IMG/VR virus record: IMGVR_UViG_3300035698_000783
Location: 1-20,179 of that record
DNA length: 20,179 nt
From: a virus
Reading direction: 5' to 3' (one strand)
Positions 1 to 6,311 of the stretch are shown in pieces. The first letter of the stretch is position 1. Each line of letters begins with the position of its first letter. Position numbers and translations under genes: made by a program. A model generated the notes under the pieces. It had not been told where the DNA came from. It ran no database searches and saw nothing but the letters and a program-made list of their open reading frames with translations.

Positions 1-351
1 AGAGGATGCGGCTGTGCTGGAGTCGCCAGAGCATGCGGCTGTGCTGGAGGCGCCAGGGGATGCGGCTTTGCTGTAGTAGCCAGAGGATGCTGCTTTGCTG
101 GAGTAGCCAGAGGATGCGGCTTTGCTGGAGTTGCCAGAGGATGCGGCTTTGCTGGAGTCGCCAGAGGATGCGGCTTTGCTGGCGTTGCCAGAGGATGCGG
201 CCGTGCTGGAGTAGCCAGAGGATGCGGCTTTGCTGTAGTCGCCAGAGGATGCGGCTGTGCTGGAGACGCCAGAGGATGCGGCTGTGCTGGAGTCGCCAGA
301 GGATGCGGCTGTGCTGGAGACGCCAGAGGATGCGGCTGTGCTGTAGTCGCC
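1..351 (-). repeat. 27-bp tandem repeat, 13 in-frame copies
   Basis: Thirteen back-to-back 27-bp units fill 1-351 exactly (13 x 27) and continue to the edge of the window. Units differ mainly at the two codons after the Gly codon and at the Thr/Lys codon (ACA or AAA), and are otherwise nearly identical. Each unit encodes one 9-residue repeat, so gain or loss of units keeps the frame. There are no spacers, so this is a coding minisatellite. Confidence 0.95.
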
Positions 352-468
352 AGTTGCACTATCTTTTGACTCCTTTTTAAAAGCCTCAAAACCTGTAGTT
401 GCTATGCTAAAAACATCCGCTAATGCTTCAATTGCTGATTCTGCTTGATTTTTTGTTTCATTTGACAT
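1..468 (-). CDS. Nine-residue-repeat protein, C-terminus outside window
   Basis: Open from the ATG at 468 to the window edge (156 residues visible, no stop reached). The first 39 or so residues are non-repetitive and predicted helical, beginning MSNETKNQAESAIEAL. From there on the protein is 13 consecutive copies of a 9-residue unit with consensus G-x-S-S-[T/K]-A-A-S-S. The second position varies (D, V, Y, N, A), and some copies have Tyr or Ala at the third. The composition (Gly, Ala, Ser, Thr, Tyr, no hydrophobic core) resembles the SATGDYS-type repeat proteins common in phage genomes, which are usually unannotated. A fibrous or solenoid fold is possible but is inference. The start sits 2 nt after the stop of the small remnant at 471-556, with a weak GGGT ribosome site. 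Function unknown. The opposite strand is also open here only because the repeat lacks stops. Confidence 0.7.
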   Translation of the reverse strand, partial: MSNETKNQAESAIEALADVFSIATTGFEAFKKESKDSATGDYSTAASSGVSSTAASSGDSSTAASSGVSSTAASSGDYSKAASSGYSSTAASSGNASKAASSGDSSKAASSGNSSKAASSGYSSKAASSGYYSKAASPGASSTAACSGDSSTAASS

Positions 469-470
469 GA

Positions 471-556
471 TTATTTACCCACTTTTTCAAAAAACTTTTT
501 ATCTTCCACGTATTTTATGACACCGTGCTTTTTAGTGCTTCATTTTCAGTTATCAT
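471..556 (-). pseudogene. Frameshifted remnant related to the 227-aa gene
   Basis: An ATG at 556, preceded by an AAGGGAA-like ribosome site, opens a frame that stops after 13 residues. A -1 shift in the run of five A (529-533 on the + strand is TTTTT) joins it to a frame ending at the TAA at 471-473. The joined product would be 28 residues. It contains HGVIKYV followed by two residues and KK, the same string found at residues 113-119 of the 227-aa protein encoded at 594-1277. The DNA also resembles that gene here. I read it as a decayed fragment of a paralogue. An alternative is a tiny gene that uses ribosomal slippage on the A-run, for which there is no other support. Confidence 0.55.
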
Positions 557-592
557 TTCATTTCCCTTTTTACTTGGCATTCTATTTCTCTT

Positions 593-614
593 TTCATCTC
601 GCTTGGGTTAATAA
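593..614 (-). repeat. 22-bp direct repeat, copy at the 3' end of the 227-aa gene
   Basis: The last codons and stop of the 594-1277 gene (encoding LLTQAR and TGA) are identical over 22 nt to 1289-1310, which lies just upstream of the same gene. Confidence 0.9.
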
Positions 615-1277
615 CTCAATTAATTCATCAGCTTGTGTACTTCGTGCCGTGGCACGTGCAGTATCAGCAGCACCATCGGCATAAGCAGCAGCAGCAGCAG
701 CGGCAGAAGAAGCAGCATAAGCAGCATAAGCATCAGCAGCAGTATAAGCAGCAGCATAAGCAGCAGAAGCAGAAGCAGAAGCATCAGCAGAAGTAGCAGT
801 ATAAGCAGCAGCATAAGAAGAAGCCCTCGCGGCAGAACGCCATTCTTGGCGGCTAACAGCGGCACTTGTTATTTTGCGTTGATATAAATCAGCGATATCT
901 CGCATAATCTTTTTATTTTTTACATATTTTATAACTCCATGCTCATCATCGACTAAAAGCCAGTGTAAAAATTTATCAGTAACTAGCGATAAATCAGCAC
1001 CAACGTTAATTGCGTTTAAAAAACGTAATGGAAATTCTTTTGCTTCAGTATTCGGCAGTCCTTCAAAAATACTATCTTCCAGCCGAGCTAAAGACTCTGG
1101 TATCCCTAACTCCAGCTCGTAATCTTTATGACGTGAGCTATGAATAGTGCAACCAACCGCGCAGCCCTTGCCTTTTTCCCAATAATGGCCCTTAACTATT
1201 TCATCGGCATCATAATGAGCCTTTAATCTAGTTATATATTTGGCCTTAATCTTTTCGTCGTTATGAAATGCTTTCAT
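594..1277 (-). CDS. Phage hypothetical protein with Ala/Ser/Tyr-rich tail
   Basis: A 227-residue protein of no known function. I recognise the general family from phage and bacterial genomes: a conserved N-terminal domain starting MKAFHNDEKIKAKYI, with motifs HYWEKGKGCAVGCTIH (residues 31-46) and HGVIKYV (113-119), followed by a low-complexity region and a short charged end (QADELIELL). Residues about 148-206 are almost only Ala, Ser, Tyr, Thr and Asp, and give long stop-free shadow frames on both strands. The start at 1277 has a good ribosome site (AGGAG, 8-9 nt upstream). C40 and C43 with H46 could bind metal, but that is conjecture. It lies downstream of a long hairpin, and the final 22 nt of the gene recur just upstream at 1289-1310, so it was probably once part of a tandem gene family. 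Confidence 0.8.
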   Translation of the reverse strand: MKAFHNDEKIKAKYITRLKAHYDADEIVKGHYWEKGKGCAVGCTIHSSRHKDYELELGIPESLARLEDSIFEGLPNTEAKEFPLRFLNAINVGADLSLVTDKFLHWLLVDDEHGVIKYVKNKKIMRDIADLYQRKITSAAVSRQEWRSAARASSYAAAYTATSADASASASAAYAAAYTAADAYAAYAASSAAAAAAAYADGAADTARATARSTQADELIELLTQAR

Positions 1278-1288
1278 TTTTATTCTCC

Positions 1289-1310
1289 TTCATCTCGCTT
1301 GGGTTAATAA
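1289..1310 (-). pseudogene. 3' tail of a lost paralogue upstream of the 227-aa gene
   Basis: These 22 nt match the 3' end of the downstream gene, including the LLTQAR codons and the TGA stop. Similarity extends a few bases further (GAATTA) and ends where the inverted repeat at 1309-1385 begins. The simplest reading is that a second copy of the gene stood here and all but its last codons was lost, with the hairpin now in its place. The tail also brings the ribosome site region of the surviving gene. Confidence 0.65.
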
Positions 1311-1385
1311 TTCCTACACTTCCTTTTTACTTAAAGCCACCAAACTGCGGCAGGAGGCTTTAAGTAAAAAGGAAGTGTAGGAATT
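1309..1385. repeat. Perfect 30-bp inverted repeat with 17-nt loop
   Basis: Arms at 1309-1338 and 1356-1385 are exact reverse complements over 30 nt, with the 17-nt loop at 1339-1355. Neither strand has a T-run directly after the stem, so a simple intrinsic terminator is not supported. An 11-mer of the arm (CCTTTTTACTT) also occurs at 565-575. It could be a recombination scar, a small non-autonomous element, a regulatory hairpin, or a fold-back artefact of amplification or assembly. Confidence 0.95.
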
Positions 1386-1582
1386 CGTTTACTCTTGGTA
1401 TATCATTCTGTTCCACCCTAAGGCCCTTCAGAGTTGGATATTAAGATTATACGCGTCTTGTACACCTCACAAAGAATAAGTAACAGGATACTATTTGTGA
1501 CATTACCGGCAAAGAACTCGTATGCTGATAGGCTTATGATAATGATTATGTACAACATACATCATACCTTTTCATAGATAAT
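1386..1582. other. Non-coding stretch with inverted repeats
   Basis: About 200 nt between the long hairpin and the HTH gene, with no convincing reading frame. It holds an imperfect dyad at 1542-1565 (arms ATGATTATGT and ACATAcATCAT) and a second dyad at 1467-1500, described separately. No transposase or resolvase coding sequence follows the HTH gene here. Confidence 0.6.
1446..1500 (-). promoter_or_regulatory. Possible leftward promoter with flanking dyad
   Basis: A perfect TATAAT on the minus strand (1451-1446) lies 15-16 nt downstream of a poor -35 region (TTGTGA or TTTGTG). That region is one arm of a 7-bp dyad, TCACAAA at 1467-1473 and TTTGTGA at 1494-1500. If real, it would drive the 227-aa gene and the repeat gene to the left, with the dyad acting as an operator. 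The -35 match is weak, so confidence is low. Confidence 0.3.
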
Positions 1583-1765
1583 TTATATCAGGTCTTCGTT
1601 TTCAGGGGGCGAAATAAGCGCATCAATCTGTTTTCGTGAATATCTACTGTGACCACCTATTGTCTTGAACTCAGGCACGAATTTACCAATGAGTCGCCAC
1701 CTGGTAAGCGTGGATACTGAAACACCTAATGCTTCTACAGTCTCTTCTGTTGTGTAATACTTCAC
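1583..1765 (-). CDS. Small MerR/excisionase-type HTH DNA-binding protein
   Basis: A 60-residue protein matching the N-terminal winged helix-turn-helix shared by MerR regulators, AlpA/Xis-like excisionases and IS607-type resolvases. The helix-turn-helix covers residues about 4-25 (TTEETVEALGVSVSTLTRWR) and the wing is IGGHSRYSR at about 37-45. Nothing follows the DNA-binding domain, so the product is a stand-alone regulator or accessory recombination factor. The start is a GTG at 1765, chosen because AGGAG lies 8 nt upstream and no better ATG is in frame. It has its own promoter overlapped by an inverted repeat, which suggests autoregulation. Which promoter or att site it acts on cannot be told. 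A truncated IS607-like gene is less likely because the ORF is compact and well equipped for expression. Confidence 0.85.
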   Translation of the reverse strand: MKYYTTEETVEALGVSVSTLTRWRLIGKFVPEFKTIGGHSRYSRKQIDALISPPENEDLI

Positions 1766-1777
1766 TATGAATACTCC

Positions 1778-1828
1778 TAAACCGTGTTATAATGACTCAT
1801 TGTATAGCACGGTTTAAAGTAGTGTCAA
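1778..1828 (-). promoter_or_regulatory. Promoter and operator of the HTH gene
   Basis: Minus-strand TTGACA (1828-1823) and TATACA (1806-1801) are 16 nt apart; TACAAT two bases further on gives an 18-nt alternative. An inverted repeat with 14-nt arms and one mismatch (1778-1791 and 1803-1816, core AAACCGTG/CACGGTTT) overlaps the -10 and the expected transcription start. A second small dyad, AATGGT/ACCATT (1827-1842), abuts the -35. A regulator bound at the large repeat would block RNA polymerase, consistent with autorepression by the adjacent HTH protein. Confidence 0.7.
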
Positions 1829-1853
1829 TGGTTATTACCATTAGATTGTAATT

Positions 1854-2756
1854 TTAATTTTCATCATCATACGAATCAGACGCGGCTTTACCTGTCTGTG
1901 AACCAATCAGTGCGTCGGCAAATCCTCTGTTATTAGACAACCATTTCTTCAGTCGACTGTCTAACAATTTACTGTTACCTTTACTCGAACCGTCCATCAG
2001 TATGATCTTCATTAATTCCTCATCAAGGGTTGCCTTCATTATAAGGGCCTCTGATTTATCAACAGTCATATTCTTTAGTATATCACCAAGTAATTTACTA
2101 CCGGCAGAGGCGGTTTTAAGTGATGCTCCACCTGGTGCCATGGCGGCACCTCCTCTAGCACCCACCGTAGTGGTAATCATGTGTAATACCCTATTAGGCA
2201 GGTCATCAACAATCCTCTTTGTACTCATTGTTGTAGCTTCTACTAATTTTAATTCAGCTACTATCTGGCTTAACCTTCCTCTTTCTTCAGTGGTGAATAT
2301 CTCCGCAAGTACAGGTTTAATCTTCTTACTGTCAATGAGATCGGCCAACTTACTACCAGATAAACCAGAAGTCTCAGTGAGATAATCCGTTGCTGACGTC
2401 TTGAGTCCCTTAAGTGCGTTACCTGACTTATCCTTGGCAACCTGCCTACGTAACTGCGCGGCTAACCCACCTGGGCTTTGACTCTTAGAATTAATTATTC
2501 TTTTAAACTCATCACCAACCGGAGCATCTAAATACTCTCCTGCAGCAGAATACTCTTTGCTGAACAATCTCTTCCTCAATCCCTCTGACCTAGCAGCTTT
2601 ACTCGTTGCTGTGGAACTTGATGCTATTGCTGACTCAATGTTCGCCCGTAAGTCGGGCATGCCTTCGAGTATATCAACGTTATCATCGATAAACTTCTGT
2701 GCAGATTTAGGGTTAATTACACCGTCTTTAACTGCCCTCCGTTTGAAGTTGTTCAT
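1854..2756 (-). CDS. Probable internal virion protein, C-terminal part of a split ejection protein
   Basis: A 300-residue, charged, mostly helical protein. The start is the ATG at 2756, which overlaps the stop of the preceding 609-aa gene as TGATG. There is no convincing ribosome site of its own, so translation probably depends on coupling. The N-terminal segment (KDGVINPKSAQKFIDDNVDILEGMPDLR) resembles a region found inside, rather than at the start of, large phage internal virion proteins. I therefore infer that it and the 609-aa protein correspond to one protein in relatives. Residues about 200-220 are Gly/Ala/Met-rich and could contact membrane or pack in a core. Last virion gene before the moron-like HTH gene; no clear terminator follows it. 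Confidence 0.6.
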   Translation of the reverse strand: MNNFKRRAVKDGVINPKSAQKFIDDNVDILEGMPDLRANIESAIASSSTATSKAARSEGLRKRLFSKEYSAAGEYLDAPVGDEFKRIINSKSQSPGGLAAQLRRQVAKDKSGNALKGLKTSATDYLTETSGLSGSKLADLIDSKKIKPVLAEIFTTEERGRLSQIVAELKLVEATTMSTKRIVDDLPNRVLHMITTTVGARGGAAMAPGGASLKTASAGSKLLGDILKNMTVDKSEALIMKATLDEELMKIILMDGSSKGNSKLLDSRLKKWLSNNRGFADALIGSQTGKAASDSYDDEN

Positions 2757-4585
2757 CACATATTCTGATAAACCAGATTTAGATCATCTGTTGGTGCGGC
2801 GTTCTCTAATTCTTTTATGGCAACACCACCTTTGTTACCACCTGACCCCACAACCCTGTCTAGCGCTAGTTCTGGTGCAATCTTATCACCACCTAACCTA
2901 TCTGTGCGTAGCACTTTACCTACACTACCTTTTTTATACTTGTTACTCAACTCACGCGTGAAGTCGAGTGCTGCCCTTAATGCTTGACCAGCATCACCCT
3001 TTATATTATTTGCCTGTGCCCCCATGTCCTCTAATAAAACGTCTGATAACTCATTACTAATACGTGCTTTATTAAATTTACCTGCTGCGGCAGCAATACG
3101 TGCATCTTCGAGTAATTTACTACGTAAATCTTGAATTTCAAATATAGACCGGTGAGTGTTTGATGGAGCACTGGGCTTACCTCCACCAAGGTTAATCCGA
3201 CCTACTGTGTCCTTACCTATCACACTATCCACTAATTCATCCGGTAAATCACCTTTACGCGCAACAGATGTGTTCCTGATTAATTCAGCCATCTTACTAC
3301 GAGTTAATTTAATATCAACTTTGACATCATCAGGTACTTGTCCCCACAGATTACTCTCCCTGCCCTTCATTTTTCTGAGACCACTCTTTAGTTCATCTGT
3401 CACCTGCACGGATGCCTCAGACGACCCTTTACTTGGTAGAACTTTACCTGCATCATCAGCCGCGGACTTACTTGCGTTAGATACAAGCTCATCTGCTTTA
3501 TCTAATACTGATGACCGTCTACCTTCAATGAATGATCTGGTGGCTTGAGGATCACCTCCGCCCAATTCACCCATTGCTGTGCGTAACTGGTCTTTTGCTA
3601 CACCGGACTGTTCTTCGAATTTGATTCTATGAGCAGGAGACTCAATACCTACTTTGTTCTGTAATGCTACCAAATCCTCACTTCCGCTCTTCTGGGCAGG
3701 AGTTAAGTCAGATATAGTTTCTCGTTCGATACCTGCGACAGCAGATGGTCTATCGGGTACCATCTTAGCAATGGAGCTTCGTGCTCTAGGCATAGATGAA
3801 CCGTCCCTGAAAGGAGCAGTGGCTGTTGACGCCACCCATTTAGTAGCACCACCAGTCGCTTTCGTAGCTAATTTAACCACAGGCGCAATAGTCTTCTCTA
3901 ATATTGGCCCAGCTATAGCACCTGCTGTACCAGCTATTCCTGTGTCAATGGATTTCTTACCAAGGTTAAAATCACCTTTTTGTGGCGTACCGATCTCTAA
4001 ACCTGCACCACCACTAAGTCCTTTTACTACGGCACCTCCTGGTACGAGAGAGGATAACCATGTTGACGGATTACCAGCAGCTATTGCGAAATCTGCACCT
4101 ATTCCAGGTTGACCCTTCTTTATACTGTTGATGCCAATCGCGTCTTGTAGTACATCCTGCTGTTTAATAAGTTCTTCTGGTGATACATATTCAAAACCAT
4201 CACTACCGAGTTGCACATCACCAAGGCCTGTCTTCCTGCCCATGTAATTAGCCATCTGAGAAAGTGACTGGTCAAAATCTACAGCACCTTGTTTTATACG
4301 GTTAACGAAACCTGTTTCTTCACCTGATAGGTTAGTCACAATATCATCTATAGAGTAACCTTGACTCCTGGCAGTCTCTATTTGTGGACCATGTCCCTGG
4401 TCGGATAAATATTGTATTATCTCGTCATCAGAGTAACCACTCTGTCGCGCGGCATACACTTTAGCATTATCTACCTGTGGAGCTCCACTTACCTGTCCCT
4501 TATGTCCCTGATTGGATAGATATTGTTCTATCTCATCATCAGAGTAACCATTTTGGTATGCCTCTTGCATCTTCTCATTCATCAT
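2756..4585 (-). CDS. Large internal virion/DNA-ejection protein with GYSDDEI repeats
   Basis: A 609-residue protein in the ejection-protein position after the gp14-like gene. The N-terminus has three repeats, GYSDDEI at residues 13-19 and 50-56 and GYSIDDI at 76-82, the first two followed by a YLSxQGH motif. Such GYSDxEI repeats occur at the N-termini of phage virion proteins. Residues about 180-240 are Gly/Ala/hydrophobic and could insert in membrane; the rest is charged and helical. I see no lytic transglycosylase catalytic motif. The start overlaps the preceding stop as ATGA, with GAGG just upstream; ATG 4585 or 4582 are both possible. The C-terminal end abuts the 300-aa protein in a -1 frame. 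Confidence 0.65.
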   Translation of the reverse strand: MMNEKMQEAYQNGYSDDEIEQYLSNQGHKGQVSGAPQVDNAKVYAARQSGYSDDEIIQYLSDQGHGPQIETARSQGYSIDDIVTNLSGEETGFVNRIKQGAVDFDQSLSQMANYMGRKTGLGDVQLGSDGFEYVSPEELIKQQDVLQDAIGINSIKKGQPGIGADFAIAAGNPSTWLSSLVPGGAVVKGLSGGAGLEIGTPQKGDFNLGKKSIDTGIAGTAGAIAGPILEKTIAPVVKLATKATGGATKWVASTATAPFRDGSSMPRARSSIAKMVPDRPSAVAGIERETISDLTPAQKSGSEDLVALQNKVGIESPAHRIKFEEQSGVAKDQLRTAMGELGGGDPQATRSFIEGRRSSVLDKADELVSNASKSAADDAGKVLPSKGSSEASVQVTDELKSGLRKMKGRESNLWGQVPDDVKVDIKLTRSKMAELIRNTSVARKGDLPDELVDSVIGKDTVGRINLGGGKPSAPSNTHRSIFEIQDLRSKLLEDARIAAAAGKFNKARISNELSDVLLEDMGAQANNIKGDAGQALRAALDFTRELSNKYKKGSVGKVLRTDRLGGDKIAPELALDRVVGSGGNKGGVAIKELENAAPTDDLNLVYQNM

Positions 4586-5553
4586 AGTCCTCTGAATATA
4601 TCATCAAGTGATTTTCTCTTACCGCCACCTGTTGTCTGCGCTGGTACATTGAGGTCTCTTAAGAAACGTTGTATATGTGTAGCACTAATATACTGCTCTC
4701 TCCTTGTCTTATCATCTAATGACCTATCATTTGCATCGGACATTGCATCATTGGCCATCACATTAAGACTAGATGCTAGTGACTCGATTTTAACTTGAGA
4801 CGACTCACCACCTCTCCATATGGATGTGTCTACAGGGTTTTCTTCTAGTAAACGTTTTATTTCAGCGACAGGCATCCTCGGATTAACCGATAATGACATA
4901 ACGAGTTGATTCTGAGACGTGGTGAGTGATTGTCTATCCTTCACTGTTTTCTTAACACTCTCTGGTATGGGTAGTGCCTGACCGAATGTATTAGCATATA
5001 GTTCACTAATGCCACCTTTAAAACCACCAACTTCACCTGCCTTGTCGTAAAGGTTAGCAGAAGGTTCTTGGGCAGGTAAACCTTGTTGTGGTGTACTACT
5101 AAACGCGCCTTGTTGTGGTGTAGCATTATTCCCACCAGGGTTGAATCTGTCTAACCCCATAATCTCATTCTGTAACTTATCAGATTGTAAGTTGTTTCTC
5201 CTTATACCAGAATTAGTCGATTGAATATCGGCAAGTCTACCTTGTCTATAAATATCAACATCATCGATCTCATTCTGTAACTTATCAGATTGTAAGTTGT
5301 TTCTCCTTATGCCAGAATTAGTCGATTGGATATCGGCAAGTCTACCTTGTCTATAAATATCAACATCATCGATCTCATTCTGCATCTTATCAGATTGTAA
5401 GTTGTTCTTTCTGATACTAGCTAGTGTACCTTGCCTGGCCAACTCATCATCTCTAAGCTTACCCTGGTTGGGACGACTAGTAAGGTATTTAAATAAGGAA
5501 TCATTGAATGATTTCCCGACTTTTGCCCAAGGGTCATAATATTCTCTACTCAT
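4582..5553 (-). CDS. Virion-associated hypothetical protein with tandem 35-aa repeats
   Basis: A 323-residue protein, overlapping its neighbours by 4 nt at each end, which suggests coupled translation within the ejection-protein group. Residues about 48-130 contain two complete 35-residue repeats (core NNLQSDKLQNEIDDVDIYRQ and RLADIQSTNSGIR) and part of a third. They are polar and predicted to form a coiled coil. The middle is Gln/Pro/Gly-rich (PQQG twice), and the C-terminal third is charged and helical. I recognise no enzymatic domain. By position it is a candidate internal virion or tail protein; the function is inferred only from context. Confidence 0.6.
   Translation of the reverse strand: MSREYYDPWAKVGKSFNDSLFKYLTSRPNQGKLRDDELARQGTLASIRKNNLQSDKMQNEIDDVDIYRQGRLADIQSTNSGIRRNNLQSDKLQNEIDDVDIYRQGRLADIQSTNSGIRRNNLQSDKLQNEIMGLDRFNPGGNNATPQQGAFSSTPQQGLPAQEPSANLYDKAGEVGGFKGGISELYANTFGQALPIPESVKKTVKDRQSLTTSQNQLVMSLSVNPRMPVAEIKRLLEENPVDTSIWRGGESSQVKIESLASSLNVMANDAMSDANDRSLDDKTRREQYISATHIQRFLRDLNVPAQTTGGGKRKSLDDIFRGL
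5166..5411 (-). repeat. 105-bp tandem repeat within the 323-aa gene
   Basis: Two full copies (5166-5270 and 5271-5375) differ at 2 of 105 positions by direct comparison, and both differences are synonymous. A diverged third copy covers about 5376-5411. The unit is 35 codons, so copy number can change without loss of frame. Confidence 0.95.
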
Positions 5554-6311
5554 GTGTAAAATCCCCCGAATGCTTGTGGATTAGTTGATCTATTAGCAGT
5601 TGCCGTGGTAGATGAGGAAGGTGTAGACGCTGCAGCGGCACCTGCTCCTGCCGCACCTGCTCCTGCCGCACCTGCGAATGTACCACCTGCTGTTGCCGAA
5701 CCAATTAATGCTCCTGCCCTACCTGCTTGATTCACAATACTGAGCGAACTGTTTGGTGCCTTAAATGCCTTATTGGCAGCAAAATCTAGCTCCAATGGTA
5801 ATAGGCCCATTTGACCTCTGGCCCTGTTACTTAACCCTCCGAATCTCCTCGCAAAGGCATTATTACCTAGCCCCATACCTAGCTGTGTATCACCGTACCC
5901 GCCTAGTGTTGCCAGACCTTTATTATCACGGTTAGCCCTATCGTCAGCTTTACCGAAAGCAAGTTCTCTTGATGCTGCGACATTACCTGGTGTGGAATTA
6001 AGTGCCACGTAATCTTCTGGTATTTCGGCCTTCGATGCTGTGAGTGCGCCCAACCTGTCATTAGCATTACCTGTTAATGATTCATTGAATCCCTCAACAC
6101 CTTGTGATTCAGTGAGTCGTCTCACATCTTGACCAGCCTCATCTGCAAAAACAGCCTGATCGTCCATGCTCCTTTTAAACGCCTTCTCTCTGGCTGTCTG
6201 CTGGGCCTGTATGTTACGATTATATGATTTGGTCTGGTTATTGGTTGACCATGCAGATGCACCCGCTCCTACCGCTGCTATACCTACGCCTATTGATACT
6301 GGGTCACACAT
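5550..6311 (-). CDS. Internal virion protein, T7 gp14-like
   Basis: A 253-residue protein starting MCDPVSIGVGIAAVGAGAS, the typical opening of T7 gp14-like internal virion proteins (internal virion protein B), which form part of the periplasm-spanning channel through which DNA enters the cell. A hydrophobic Gly/Ala stretch (residues about 5-20) is followed by a long Gln/Ala/Lys helical part. A second Gly/Ala-rich stretch lies at about 200-232 and includes a GAAGA repeat made by 15-bp duplications. The start at 6311 has GAGGTGA just upstream, inside the end of the gp13-like gene, which it overlaps by 8 nt. Position directly after the gp13-like gene matches the order in T7-type genomes. Confidence 0.8.
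   Translation of the reverse strand: MCDPVSIGVGIAAVGAGASAWSTNNQTKSYNRNIQAQQTAREKAFKRSMDDQAVFADEAGQDVRRLTESQGVEGFNESLTGNANDRLGALTASKAEIPEDYVALNSTPGNVAASRELAFGKADDRANRDNKGLATLGGYGDTQLGMGLGNNAFARRFGGLSNRARGQMGLLPLELDFAANKAFKAPNSSLSIVNQAGRAGALIGSATAGGTFAGAAGAGAAGAGAAAASTPSSSTTATANRSTNPQAFGGFYT

Noticed and set aside
1-380. Plus-strand open frame rich in Arg, Met, Cys, Trp, and the appearance of a CRISPR array
   Set aside because: The 27-bp units are adjoining with no spacers, and the minus frame has a proper start and repeat structure; the plus frame is open only because the repeat has no stop.
557-600. 14-codon ORF overlapping the stop of the 227-aa gene
   Set aside because: Too short, no recognisable features, weak ribosome site; may be leader of the remnant.
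620-887. Poly-Leu/Met and poly-Ser open frames on either strand
   Set aside because: They are other-frame readings of the Ala/Ser/Tyr tract of the 227-aa gene and lack ribosome sites.
1309-1385. Long hairpin as an intrinsic terminator
   Set aside because: No T-run follows the stem on either strand; left as an unexplained inverted repeat.
1583-1765. IS607-type serine resolvase
   Set aside because: Only the N-terminal wHTH is present; no resolvase catalytic domain or TnpB-like gene follows.
3654-4112. Plus-strand 152-codon frame
   Set aside because: Lies wholly within the 609-aa gene in antisense and has no family features.
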